This document shows positions 27,089 to 35,807 of a stretch of DNA of 62,676 bases, in pieces. The stretch spans positions 1 to 62,676 of the forward strand of contig NZ_AXWV01000022.1 of assembly GCF_000482845.1 (NCBI RefSeq). The letters are read 5' to 3'. Position 1 is the first letter of the stretch; the number at the start of each line of letters is the position of its first letter. The translations under genes were made by a program, and so were the position numbers. Source of the stretch: Anaerobiospirillum succiniciproducens DSM 6400 (lineage in GTDB: Bacteria > Pseudomonadota > Gammaproteobacteria > Enterobacterales > Succinivibrionaceae). The notes below the pieces were generated by a model. The model made no database searches and was not told the origin of the DNA. It saw only the letters and a list, made by a program, of their open reading frames with translations.

Positions 27089-28075
27089 CTACTGACTGAG
27101 GAGCTGCAGCGCAATAGTTGGGCGCTGATTAGCTTGAGTCAGAATAGTCTGAGATGCCTGCTGAATAATCTGATTAGAGGTTAAAGCGGCAGTCTCAGAT
27201 GCAAAGTCGGTGTCGCGAATACGGCTGCGTGCATCGGATTCGTTCTCAGAAATGGAAGCCTGATTGCGGATAGTGCTTTCCATTCTGTTCTGTATTGCTC
27301 CTAGGGCCGCACGTTTAGAATCGACGGCCTGAATGAACTCATCAATGTACTGTAGTGTCTTTTGTGCAGCCTGTGGAGTGGATACCGCCCAATATGCAAG
27401 ACTAGGAGTTGCTGCTTTAGTTCTAACCAGGCCAAACTTGGTATCCAGACCTGCATTTGCCTCTACTTGAGCAAACTGCATCTTGTTAGCAGCGTTTTTG
27501 CCTTCGTTGGCCATGCACATGATGCCAGTCATGTCGAAAGCGCCGCACTCTAAGGTCAGCTCATCCTTGGCGTTCGCGCCCACTTGGAAGAAATATTCCC
27601 ACTTTTGGACCTGACCAACTTTTGCGCCTGGACGCATCAGAGTATTGTTGCCACCGCCGTCTAATACTTGAGCACCTGCAAAAGTAGTCTTCTTTGCAAT
27701 ACGGTTAATCTCATGAGATAGAGCCTTAACTTCTTCTTGCAAAGACTGACGGTCTTTGGCGGTATTAGTACCGTTAGCAGCCTGAACAGCTAAAGTACGA
27801 ATACGCTGCAGCATTGCAGTGGTTTCGTCTAAAGCGCCTTCAATGGTCTGGGCTAATGCGATACCGTCGTTAGCGTTGCGATTTCCCTGATTTAAGCCAT
27901 TTATCTGGGCAGTTAAGCGATCAGAGATCTGAAGGCCAGCAGCGTCATCTTTGGAGCTATTGATGCGAAGTCCCGAAGACAGACGTTGATATGAAGTATT
28001 AAGTGCTAGAGTCGAGTTCGCGAGCTTACGCTGCGCATTTATCGAACTCACATTCGTGTTGACGTATAGGGCCAT
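27089..28075 (-). CDS. fliC: flagellin (copy 3 of 3)
   Basis: A 328-residue flagellin, the most diverged of the three: it ends LQLLSQ rather than LQLLGQ and has NANDGIALAQ and ALDETTAMLQ near the N-terminal core. The central part (about 145-245) is unique, with KVGQVQKWEYFFQVGA and MCMANEGKNAANK. Codon differences are scattered through the conserved ends, so it separated earlier or escaped recent gene conversion. It is upstream-most in the direction of transcription. Its leader carries a longer, flipped version of the shared hairpin. No clear terminator was found between it and copy 2; a CATACTT/AAGTATG repeat lies at about 27045-27067 without a T-run. Confidence 0.97.
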   Translation of the reverse strand: MALYVNTNVSSINAQRKLANSTLALNTSYQRLSSGLRINSSKDDAAGLQISDRLTAQINGLNQGNRNANDGIALAQTIEGALDETTAMLQRIRTLAVQAANGTNTAKDRQSLQEEVKALSHEINRIAKKTTFAGAQVLDGGGNNTLMRPGAKVGQVQKWEYFFQVGANAKDELTLECGAFDMTGIMCMANEGKNAANKMQFAQVEANAGLDTKFGLVRTKAATPSLAYWAVSTPQAAQKTLQYIDEFIQAVDSKRAALGAIQNRMESTIRNQASISENESDARSRIRDTDFASETAALTSNQIIQQASQTILTQANQRPTIALQLLSQ

Positions 28076-28094
28076 AGCGCTTTCTCTTATAAAT

Positions 28095-28128
28095 AGCCAT
28101 GAGCTCTAATGACACAATCTCATGGGCT
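28095..28128 (-). promoter_or_regulatory. leader hairpin of flagellin 3
   Basis: On the minus strand AGCCCATGAG pairs with CTCATGGCT (9 bp, one bulged C) 19 nt before the start codon. The arms are in opposite order to those of copies 1 and 2, so structure and position are kept although the sequence is flipped. Confidence 0.6.
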
Positions 28129-28295
28129 GCTTGAGCCTAGTTGAGCACGAAATGTGCCTATTGATTAAAACCCATATAATAGCGGTTTATGAGGGTGGGT
28201 TGTGATTAATTGACACATGAGAAGTGACAGGCAAAGACCAAAATTATGTTTTGGTCTGAAAGGTGTTTTGATGCTCAGATTGTTCTTGGAGGATA

Positions 28296-28326
28296 AAAAT
28301 ACAAAAGCCAAGCAAATGCTTGGCTT
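28296..28326 (-). terminator. intrinsic terminator of the 28359 gene
   Basis: AAGCCAAGC and GCTTGGCTT arms with a very short loop, followed on the minus strand by TTTTGTATTTTT. Confidence 0.9.
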
Positions 28327-28358
28327 GTAGTGTGGCGCTTGCGCAGTTTTTATGGGGT

Positions 28359-29204
28359 TTATGTCAGCATGGAGTGGTGGAAAGCCATGCCTGGGCGATC
28401 GCGACGTGGGCGCTTGATGTAGTCGGTCTCTGCGTCGGTGTCAGAGTAGGTATTGCCGTACTCGTCGTCGGTGTTTTCGTCGTGTTCGTTCTCGCCTAAT
28501 GGGCCTTTCTTAAAGAAGCGGGAGAGAGCCAGATGTTTTTCTGGATCGAACATTTTGAACAGACGCTCAATAAATACAAGGCTTAAAACCTGATTTTGCT
28601 GCATCATGGCAGCCTCATCGGCTACATGGGCTGCGGCGTTAGATGGGCCGGCATTAGCAGCTAGGGATGCTTGTTTGCGCTTGTTCATTTCTAGAAGTTG
28701 ATACAAGCGAGAGAGCATGCCAATTGAAATCATGACAGATGGTTGCAGTGCAGCTGCTTGGGTGGTGCTAATCGTTTTAGACATGTTCATTACTTGCTGC
28801 ATCAGTACGTTTTGCTGATTGAGAAGCTTAAAGTCCTGAAGATTAGTGCCAGGGGCTAAGTTACCTTGGGCGTTAAACATGGACGGAGCAGAGCCAGGTC
28901 CCTTTGCAGAGGCCGCACCTTGCAAAGTGTTCTGGCCAGTTGTTTGGCCAGGTGTAGTGCTGCTACCAGAGGATGGCTTGGAGAGACTATCGCCCTGCGT
29001 ACCATTGCCATTGCCAGGTACTTGTCCATCAGCACCAGGAAGCTGAGTGGAGCCATTGGGTGCTGGAGTTGGTTTGGTTACCGCTTGCTGCATTTGCAGA
29101 GCCTTATTAAAGGCATTGGAGTTCTCATGAGTAATAGTCTGAGCGCTTTGACTCTGTAGAGACTGAAGCAACTGTGCAGAATTACCGGGATTGCCGATAT
29201 GCAT
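28359..29204 (-). CDS. unknown protein upstream of the flagellin cluster
   Basis: A 281-residue soluble protein with a perfect AAAGGAGG ribosome-binding site. The N-terminal half (about 1-125) is Gln/Ser/Pro/Gly-rich and low in complexity. A helical middle (about 130-225: VLMQQVMNMSKTIS, MISIGMLSRLYQLLEMNKR, VLSLVFIERLFKMF) follows, then an acidic Asp/Glu/Thr tail and a basic end. There is no signal peptide or membrane helix. I do not recognise the family. Gln-rich N-termini with a helical core occur in flagellar hook-length and secretion-chaperone proteins, and it lies beside three flagellins, so a flagellar role is possible but only inferred from position. It has its own terminator. Confidence 0.7.
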   Translation of the reverse strand: MHIGNPGNSAQLLQSLQSQSAQTITHENSNAFNKALQMQQAVTKPTPAPNGSTQLPGADGQVPGNGNGTQGDSLSKPSSGSSTTPGQTTGQNTLQGAASAKGPGSAPSMFNAQGNLAPGTNLQDFKLLNQQNVLMQQVMNMSKTISTTQAAALQPSVMISIGMLSRLYQLLEMNKRKQASLAANAGPSNAAAHVADEAAMMQQNQVLSLVFIERLFKMFDPEKHLALSRFFKKGPLGENEHDENTDDEYGNTYSDTDAETDYIKRPRRDRPGMAFHHSMLT

Positions 29205-29758
29205 GAAAACCTCCTTTAACAGCTAGTTTTAGTGCCTATCTCAAGTGATGCTACGTTGTGCAGCTCATAGTTAATTATTCTTGAGATGTGTTGGCAAAAG
29301 ATTGCTGTTAGTTAAGTGTAACTTAGCCGATTATAACGCAAGTAATATACCAAACCGCATACAATCGCCATTTGCCTAGCCGATGAGGTATTTGTGCTCT
29401 TTGGGCTTTGGATTTGGTGGGTGTTTAGTCGCTTTTGATGGGCATCGCTTTGCCATCGCGGACGCATCTTGCCAATATTGTTGGGAGATGATGTTTTTCG
29501 TATTCGTGGGGGTATGCGGCTTTGACTTTGGCTTTGGCTTTGGCTTTGAGTTTGATTTGGCTATTCTTGCGAATGCCTGATGCGTGCTTTTGATGTAAAT
29601 GCTGGTGATGCGTAAATTGCACTTGTTTGGTGCAAGTTGTTGGTGCTAATGACGTGCTTTATTGGTTTTGGTGCGGTTTGATGGGATTTTATGAAACGCC
29701 TGATCTTGATGCATGAGTGCCCAACTTACGGGCGCTAGGCTGTGCAAGGGGCTTTAGC
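29205..29758. other. intergenic region with a CTTTGG hexamer run
   Basis: About 29519-29556 consists of degenerate TTTGGC/TTTGAC hexamers. Short frames on both strands cross it, encoding Phe/Gly on plus and Lys/Ala on minus, but both look like by-products of the repeat. No promoter is clear, although the 28359 gene must start from here. Confidence 0.4.
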
Positions 29759-29913
29759 TTGACAAATTTTGTGCAAAACACTGACAATACCTATACCTTG
29801 TGTAGCCCCGAATTGGGGCGCATAGCAAAGCTTAAAAATTAAAAGTAGGTCATCATATAAGCAAGCCGTCATTGCTCTTGAGTGATTTTAAAGAGGGTGC
29901 GGCTTTTGTTTTT
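29759..29913 (+). promoter_or_regulatory. candidate thr promoter, leader and attenuator-like hairpin
   Basis: TTGACA (29759-29764) with GACAAT at 18-nt spacing is a plausible promoter. Downstream come a GCCCC/GGGGC hairpin (about 29804-29820) and a longer one, AAGCCG (29863-29868) with CGGCTT (29900-29905), with CTCTT/AAGAG inside, followed by TTTGTTTTT. This is a terminator-like element about 210 nt before thrA. No Thr/Ile-rich leader peptide with a normal start was found, so attenuation of the thrL type is not demonstrated. Confidence 0.45.
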
Positions 29914-30122
29914 AATAAAGTCTTACTTTTATTTAGCTAAGAAGGCTCTTGGTGCACTAAATGATTGGTATGTAAACAGTGCATTAAGAGGCTAAACAAG
30001 GTAATTAAGGTTTGGCGATTTACCTGCAGTTGCAGGTGTCTAAGGAATAAGGCAGGGCGTAGATTACTACTTTTTAGCTATAAGTAGGTCTGTTAGCTCT
30101 GATTTGGTATAGGAGAACTCAA

Positions 30123-32588
30123 ATGCGAGTCTTAAAATTTGGTGGAACCTCTGTCGCTAATGCGCAACGCTTTGTCTCTGTTTCAGATATTGCGATGAAC
30201 ACATCCATGCAAATTCAGACTGCGCTGGTGTTATCCGCCCCTGCTGGCGTGACTAACATCTTAGTCTCCATGGTTAAGAGTGCGTTGGCCGGTAGTGATT
30301 GTAAAAACGAATTCGACGCCTTAGACCAAATTATTCGCCCTTTAATTACAGACCTTACAGCTCAGTACAAGACTTTTGACGGCGAGGCCGTGCTCTCTTT
30401 TTATGATGAGACCGTCTCTGAGTTAAAGCGTCGCGTAAGTGGTATTGCGCTGCTTGGCTCTTGCCCTGATAGCGTTGCAGCTTTCATTCACTGCCGTGGT
30501 GAGGCCTTATCCATCCGCATGATGGCAGAGCTCTTACGTGCACGTCAAAAGCAGGTTCAAATTATCGATCCAGTCGATATCTTAGTTTGCGATGGCAAGT
30601 ACTTAGAGTCATCTGTAGATATCGAAGCATCTATCGAGCGCTACAAGCGTATTGCTATAAATCCTGATGCAATCGTGCTCATGTCTGGCTTCTGCGGTGC
30701 TAATCGTCGCGGTGAGTTAGTCTTATTAGGCCGTAACGGATCTGACTACTCCGCTGCTTGCTTAGCAGCAGTTTCTGGCGCTCAGTGCTGTGAAATCTGG
30801 ACTGACGTAGATGGCGTTTACAGCTGTGATCCTCGCGCTGTACCAGATGCCGTACTATTACGTCGTATGTCCTACAAAGAGGCAATGGAGCTATCTTACT
30901 TCGGTGCTAAGGTTCTGCATCCACGTACTATTAGTCCGATTGCTCAGTACCGTATTCCATGTCTCATTAAGAGCACCTTAAATCCTCAAGGTGAGGGTAC
31001 TTTAATCTCTGAAGAGACCGATCACTCCATGCCAACTAAGGGTATTTCTGACCTAAAGAATATCTCCATGGTCAACGTATCCGGCCCAGGTATGAAGGGT
31101 ATGGTAGGTATGGCAGGTCGTTTGTTTACCTGTATCTCCCGTGCCAATGTTTCTATAGTGCTCATCACCCAATCATCCTCTGAGTACTCCATTACTTTCT
31201 GTGTGCACTCTGAAGACGCTTTTGCAGCACGTACAGCTATTGAAGAAGAGTTTGCTCTCGAGCTAAATGCTCACCTCTTAGACCCAATTGAGATTCAGGA
31301 CAAGCGAGCCATTATCTCTGTTGTGGGCGAGGGTATGAGAACTTCTAAGGGTGTATCCTCCAAGTTCTTCCGTGCTTTAGCTCAGGCCAATATCAACGTT
31401 AATGCCATTGCTCAAGGAAGTTCTGAGCGTTCTATTTCTGCTGTTATCGATAGCTCTAAGGTATCAGAGGCTGTCTTTAGCTGCCACACCGCATTCTTTA
31501 GTGGTCGTCAGATCATCGACCTCATTATGGTTGGTGTTGGCGGCGTTGGTGGTGCTCTGTTACACCAAATCCAAAAGCAGCGTGATGAGCTTAAAAAGCG
31601 TGCAGGTATTGAGATTCGCGTAGTTTGCGTAGCTAATAGCCATACCTTTGTAAAAGACCCAATGGGCTTAAAGCTTGAGCAGATTCCTGAGTTACTTGAG
31701 AATTGCCAAAACCCAGCGTTCTCTATTGAAGAGGCGAAGCGTTTAGTAGATGATTCTCACCTCGTAAATCCAGTATTTGTTGACTGTACCTCATCAGATG
31801 AAATAGCTCATTCATACATTGAGCTGATGAAGGCTGGTTACCACGTTGTAACTCCAAACAAGAAAGCCAACACCTCAACCTACGAGTTCTACAAGGGCAT
31901 TCGTCAAATTGCTGCTGCTTGCCGCAGAAAGTTCTACTACGAGGCAACAGTGGGTGCTGGTCTGCCAGTTATTAACACCCTGCAAAACCTGCTTGCCGCT
32001 GGTGACCGCTTAATTGAATTCAACGGCATTATGTCTGGCACTCTTTCTTACATCTTCGGTTTAGTAGATGAGGGCAAGAGCTTATCCGAGGCTACCCGTG
32101 ATGCTTATGAGCGTGGCTTTAGCGAGCCAAATCCTCGTGATGATCTTGAGGGTACTGATGTAGCTAGAAAGCTGTTAATCTTAGCTCGTGAGTGCGGCTA
32201 CAAGCTTGAGCTTGATGATATCGAGGTTGAGTATCCAGTGGATAAGAAGTACCTTGCAGGCAACAATGCTCAAGAGGTATTAGAAAACCTCAAGGGTGCT
32301 GACGAAGAGTTTGCTAAGCGTGCTAAGGCTGCTCACGATGAGGGTAAGGTACTGCGCTTTGTGGCAACCATTAAAGATGGTGGCAAGTGCAGCTGCGGTA
32401 TTAAGGCAGTTGGCCCTGAAGACCCATTATTCAAGGTAGTCGGTGGCGAAAACGCTCTGTCCTTCACCTCAGCTTACTATCAGCCAATCCCACTGGTAAT
32501 TCGTGGTTATGGTGCTGGTACTGAGGTTACTGCAGCCGGTGTGCTTTCAGACATTCTGCGTCTGCAAAACTGGACTCGTGAGGCCTAA
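30123..32588 (+). CDS. thrA: bifunctional aspartokinase I / homoserine dehydrogenase I
   Basis: The 821-residue fusion catalyses the first and third steps of threonine synthesis, phosphorylating aspartate and reducing aspartate semialdehyde to homoserine. The kinase domain begins VLKFGGTSVANAQRF and has GRNGSDYSAACLAA. Two ACT domains occupy the middle (about 310-460) and should bind threonine for feedback inhibition. The dehydrogenase starts at a Rossmann glycine motif (GVGGVGGALLHQI) and has TPNKKANT, GAGLPVINTLQNL and SGTLSYIFG. Length matches enterobacterial ThrA (about 820). The ATG follows AGGAGAACTCAA. It heads the thrABC cluster, with a 177-bp gap to thrB. Confidence 0.98.
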   Translation: MRVLKFGGTSVANAQRFVSVSDIAMNTSMQIQTALVLSAPAGVTNILVSMVKSALAGSDCKNEFDALDQIIRPLITDLTAQYKTFDGEAVLSFYDETVSELKRRVSGIALLGSCPDSVAAFIHCRGEALSIRMMAELLRARQKQVQIIDPVDILVCDGKYLESSVDIEASIERYKRIAINPDAIVLMSGFCGANRRGELVLLGRNGSDYSAACLAAVSGAQCCEIWTDVDGVYSCDPRAVPDAVLLRRMSYKEAMELSYFGAKVLHPRTISPIAQYRIPCLIKSTLNPQGEGTLISEETDHSMPTKGISDLKNISMVNVSGPGMKGMVGMAGRLFTCISRANVSIVLITQSSSEYSITFCVHSEDAFAARTAIEEEFALELNAHLLDPIEIQDKRAIISVVGEGMRTSKGVSSKFFRALAQANINVNAIAQGSSERSISAVIDSSKVSEAVFSCHTAFFSGRQIIDLIMVGVGGVGGALLHQIQKQRDELKKRAGIEIRVVCVANSHTFVKDPMGLKLEQIPELLENCQNPAFSIEEAKRLVDDSHLVNPVFVDCTSSDEIAHSYIELMKAGYHVVTPNKKANTSTYEFYKGIRQIAAACRRKFYYEATVGAGLPVINTLQNLLAAGDRLIEFNGIMSGTLSYIFGLVDEGKSLSEATRDAYERGFSEPNPRDDLEGTDVARKLLILARECGYKLELDDIEVEYPVDKKYLAGNNAQEVLENLKGADEEFAKRAKAAHDEGKVLRFVATIKDGGKCSCGIKAVGPEDPLFKVVGGENALSFTSAYYQPIPLVIRGYGAGTEVTAAGVLSDILRLQNWTREA

Positions 32589-32639
32589 TTAAAGGCATCA
32601 TCACATCAAACTCTACGGCTACTGAGATTACAAATGCTA

Positions 32640-32669
32640 AAGCGCTGCTATCTTTATCTAGCAGTGCTT
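32640..32669 (+). promoter_or_regulatory. hairpin between thrA and thrB
   Basis: An 11-bp stem (AAGCGCTGCTA with TAGCAGTGCTT, one G-T pair) encloses an 8-nt loop in the 177-bp gap. There is no T-run, so it is more likely a processing or stability element than a terminator. Confidence 0.6.
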
Positions 32670-32765
32670 GTAAGTAGCTCTAGAAGTAAGTTTAGGATCT
32701 AAGGTAGGGCGAGGTTAACTCGCCTTAAAACTCCATTTGAGAGGCTTGAAGCTTAGGAATACGTC

Positions 32766-33752
32766 ATGGCAAAGATTTATCGTGCATATGCACCAGCATC
32801 ATCAGCAAATCTGTCTGTAGGTTTTGATCTGCTAGGTATTGCAGTACGCCCAATCTCAGGCGAGAGTTTAGGTGACTTTGTTACCGCACGTGAGCTTGAT
32901 GATAATGAGCGCGGCAATGCTGGTGATGGCTTATTGCTCAAGACCGAAGGTCGTTTTGTATCCAAGCTGCCTGAAGATCCAAGACAGAATATCGTATATG
33001 ACGCTTATCAGCTCTACGCTGACCGCCTCAATGCAAAGGGTCTGAAGATTAAGCGTTTAGAGTTAACCTTAGAAAAGAACTTACCAGTGTGCTCAGGTCT
33101 TGGTTCCTCAGCTGCATCAGTTGTTGCTGCAGTAATGGCCTTAGACGCTGCACATGACAATTTCTTTGGTACCAGAGGCAGCTTAGAGCTCATGGGTATC
33201 TTAGAGGGTAAGATCTCAGGCTCTATTCACTATGACAATGTAGCTCCATGCTATTGTGGTGGAATGCAGTTTATTACCGGTGAGGGGGATGACGTTTCTG
33301 AGAGCGTTCCATACTTCGAGAACTGGTATTGGGTACTGTGCTATCCAGGCCTTAAGGTCTCAACAGCTGAGGCTCGCTCCATCCTTCCTGCCCAATATCT
33401 GCGTCAGGATGTAATTACCTTTGGTCGTCGCATCGGTGCTTTCATGCACGCAGCACACATGAGAAATGAGGCTTTAGCTGTAGCCTGCCTCAAGGACGTT
33501 ATTGCTGAGCCATATCGTGCTTCTCTCATTCCAGGCTTTGCTGAGGCTCGTGTCTTTGGTAGCGCATTAGGCTCATTAGCCACTGGTATCTCAGGCTCAG
33601 GTTCAACCATCTTCTCAGTATTTACTGATGAACAAAAGGCCAAACAAATGCAAGAGTACCTGCAGCGCCAATTCATCGCTAATGAAGACGGCTTCTGTCA
33701 TATTTGCAAGGTTGATCCTGTGGGTGCCTATGTAGAGACCATTGAGCGTTAA
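32766..33752 (+). CDS. thrB: homoserine kinase
   Basis: The 328-residue GHMP kinase phosphorylates homoserine to O-phosphohomoserine. It starts with the expected AYAPASSANLSVGFDLLG, has the GHMP ATP-binding motif LPVCSGLGSSAASVVAAV, the IHYDNVAPC region and the C-terminal glycine-rich ATGISGSGSTIFSV motif. It is slightly longer than the E. coli enzyme (about 310). The start follows TAGGAATACGTC. It sits between thrA and thrC on the same strand. The gaps (177 and 243 bp) are much wider than the near-overlaps in enterobacteria, so extra promoters or processing sites are possible. Confidence 0.97.
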   Translation: MAKIYRAYAPASSANLSVGFDLLGIAVRPISGESLGDFVTARELDDNERGNAGDGLLLKTEGRFVSKLPEDPRQNIVYDAYQLYADRLNAKGLKIKRLELTLEKNLPVCSGLGSSAASVVAAVMALDAAHDNFFGTRGSLELMGILEGKISGSIHYDNVAPCYCGGMQFITGEGDDVSESVPYFENWYWVLCYPGLKVSTAEARSILPAQYLRQDVITFGRRIGAFMHAAHMRNEALAVACLKDVIAEPYRASLIPGFAEARVFGSALGSLATGISGSGSTIFSVFTDEQKAKQMQEYLQRQFIANEDGFCHICKVDPVGAYVETIER

Positions 33753-33995
33753 GCAAGACAAACAAATTTTTCACGACAATGACTAAAGTAAGGGCCTAAC
33801 AAAGATAACTTTAGTAAAAAACTACATATCTCTATCATGTATGGCCGCTGTGCCACTAGTGCTAAAGTAGCTAGAGCATTGCTACTTTATGACCATGTTG
33901 AGTCATAATCAAAGTGCCTTATCGTCATTGTCATTAGAATATGAGCGCCTGAGCTCAAGGATTATTAATGAGCGCGTGAGCGCAAGGAAAGATTC

Positions 33996-35291
33996 GTGGA
34001 ATTAGTTAATTTAAAAGACAGCTCTGAGCGTGTTTCATTTGCTCAGGCAGTAAAGCAGGGTATCGGTAAAGAGCAAGGCTTATTCTTTGTTGAGAAGATT
34101 GAGTCTTTTTCTGACAGCGAGATTGATGAGTTACTTTCCTTAGATTTAGTAACCCGTTCTCAAAAGGTATTACGTCACTTAATTGGTAGTGATGAGATTC
34201 CTACTTTAGAGAACATCATTGCTGATGCTTTTAATTTCAAGGCCCCATTAGTTAAGGCTGATGACAACACTTACTGCTTAGAGTTATTCCACGGCCCAAC
34301 CTTAGCATTCAAGGACTTTGGTGCTCGTTTTATGGCCCGTGTCCTCTCCTCTATCATTGGTTCAGATAAGTGCACCATCTTAACTGCTACCTCCGGCGAT
34401 ACCGGTGCTGCAGTTGCTGATGCTTTCTACCATCAAGATAAGATCAACGTGGTAGTGCTCTATCCAAAGGGCATGGTCTCTCCTCTGCAAGAAAGCCTCA
34501 TAGCTACTTTAGGCGATAACATTAAGGCTGTGGAGGTAAACGCTCCTTTTGATAACTGCCAGGACATGGTTAAGACTGCTTTTGATGATCTTGAGTTTAA
34601 GCAGTCTGTAGGCCTTAACAGCGCTAACTCCATTAATGTAAGCCGTTTGCTTGCCCAGGTTTGCTACTACTTTGAGGCTGTATCACAGCTGAGCAAGGCT
34701 GACCGTGAGAAGGTTGTATTCTCTGTTCCTTGCGGTAACTTCGGTAACATCACCGCTGGTTTAATTGCTAAGGCTTTAGGTCTCAAGTGCCGCTTTGTAA
34801 TTGCTTGCAATGCTAACGATACCGTACCTCGCTACTTAAGCACTGGTAATTGGGAACCACATAAGACCATTGCTACTATCTCTAATGCAATGGATATCAG
34901 CCGTCCAAACAATTGGCCACGTGTTGAGGCCTTATGCAAGATTATGGGCTGGTCATTATCTGACTTTGACTTTGGCTCTGTATCTGATGAGAACACTAAG
35001 CAAAATATGAAGGCTCTTTACGAGAAGACTGGTTACATCTTAGAGCCTCATGCATCTGTAGCTCACAAGGTCTTATCTGACAACTTAAAGGATGGTGAGA
35101 TTGGCATATTCTTAGGTACTGCACATCCTGCTAAGTTCAAAGAAGAGGTTGATGCTACCTTAGGTATCGATCTGCCACTGCCTAAGCCACTTGCTGATCG
35201 CATGAACCTTGAGAAGCAAAAGAAGCTCATGGATGCTGACTTTGCTACCTTAAAGTCTTACATGCTCGACGAGCTCAAGCTTGGTGACTAA
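33996..35291 (+). CDS. thrC: threonine synthase
   Basis: The 431-residue PLP enzyme converts O-phosphohomoserine to threonine. ELFHGPTLAFKDFGARF carries the PLP-binding Lys, TATSGDTGAAVADAF and PCGNFGNITAG contact the phosphate, and the N-terminus (MELVNLKDSSERVSFAQAV) matches proteobacterial ThrC from the first residue. That match supports the GTG start at 33996, with AAGGAAAG before it. Length is typical. A short duplication of the last codons and stop region (AAGCTTGGTGACTA at 35277 and again about 25 bp later) follows, then the operon terminator. The spacer before it has a repeated GAGCGC-TGAGC-CAAGGA motif. Confidence 0.97.
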   Translation: MELVNLKDSSERVSFAQAVKQGIGKEQGLFFVEKIESFSDSEIDELLSLDLVTRSQKVLRHLIGSDEIPTLENIIADAFNFKAPLVKADDNTYCLELFHGPTLAFKDFGARFMARVLSSIIGSDKCTILTATSGDTGAAVADAFYHQDKINVVVLYPKGMVSPLQESLIATLGDNIKAVEVNAPFDNCQDMVKTAFDDLEFKQSVGLNSANSINVSRLLAQVCYYFEAVSQLSKADREKVVFSVPCGNFGNITAGLIAKALGLKCRFVIACNANDTVPRYLSTGNWEPHKTIATISNAMDISRPNNWPRVEALCKIMGWSLSDFDFGSVSDENTKQNMKALYEKTGYILEPHASVAHKVLSDNLKDGEIGIFLGTAHPAKFKEEVDATLGIDLPLPKPLADRMNLEKQKKLMDADFATLKSYMLDELKLGD

Positions 35292-35406
35292 TACCCAAAA
35301 AAGCTTGGTGACTAAAACAACCGAAGCTAGAGCCACCAGATCTTTTGCTTGATGGCAAATAAAGACTAAGCAATCAGCTAAGAGCCGTGAGGTCTTTTAG
35401 CATACG

Positions 35407-35440
35407 GCCCTAAACTGCAAGCAGTTTGGGGCTTTGTTGT
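35407..35440 (+). terminator. intrinsic terminator of the thr cluster
   Basis: A 12-bp stem (GCCCTAAACTGC with GCAGTTTGGGGC, one T-G pair) with a 2-nt AA gap, followed by TTTGTTGT, about 115 nt after the thrC stop. Confidence 0.85.
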
Positions 35441-35476
35441 ATTTGTTACATTGAGAAGCCCCTGTAATACGAAGCT

Positions 35477-35752
35477 TTATTTATCAAGATCCTGCAAAGC
35501 CTCGTCTAAAGAATAGCTCTTGAAATTTCCTGTGCGAATCATCTCATCGGACTCCTCAATTGCTCGAATAGTTTCCTGATTAGGAACGTTTAGGCTAGGT
35601 TGAAAAGGGAGTTGACGTTCACGTAGGCACTGGCGCACAAACATGTTGACTGCAGTCGACATATCCATACCTAAAGAGGCATATAGCTCATCAGCTTGCG
35701 CTTTAACTTTAGGGTCCATTCGAAAGGTTACATTAACACTCGAGCTGGTCAT
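35477..35752 (-). CDS. RelB/DinJ-family antitoxin without adjacent toxin
   Basis: The 91-residue protein has the ribbon-helix-helix start of RelB/DinJ (SVNVTFRMDPKVKAQADELYASLGMDMSTAVNMFV), then the QLPFQPSLN segment typical of the family and a C-terminal toxin-wrapping region (SYSLDEALQDLDK). It would neutralise a RelE/YafQ-type RNase and repress its own promoter. A toxin gene is expected directly downstream on the minus strand, but that space (35292-35476) holds only the thr terminator. An inverted repeat in its promoter region fits autorepression. It is likely an orphan or a solitary regulator. Confidence 0.88.
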   Translation of the reverse strand: MTSSSVNVTFRMDPKVKAQADELYASLGMDMSTAVNMFVRQCLRERQLPFQPSLNVPNQETIRAIEESDEMIRTGNFKSYSLDEALQDLDK

Positions 35753-35780
35753 TTTTTATTCTCACTTTTTTAGATTGTAC

Positions 35781-35807
35781 ATGAACTATCATACATCGTA
35801 AGTTCAT
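35781..35807 (-). promoter_or_regulatory. candidate operator of the RelB/DinJ gene
   Basis: ATGAACT (35781-35787) and AGTTCAT (35801-35807) form a 7-bp inverted repeat 28 nt upstream of the antitoxin start, where autoregulated antitoxins usually bind. Confidence 0.45.

Noticed and set aside
24795..28075. Sigma-28 promoters for the flagellin genes
   Set aside because: No match to TAAA-N15-GCCGATAA with proper spacing was found upstream of any copy.
29383..29622. Short overlapping frames on both strands (Phe/Gly-rich on plus, Lys/Ala-rich on minus)
   Set aside because: Both arise from the CTTTGG hexamer run; no ribosome-binding site or recognisable protein.
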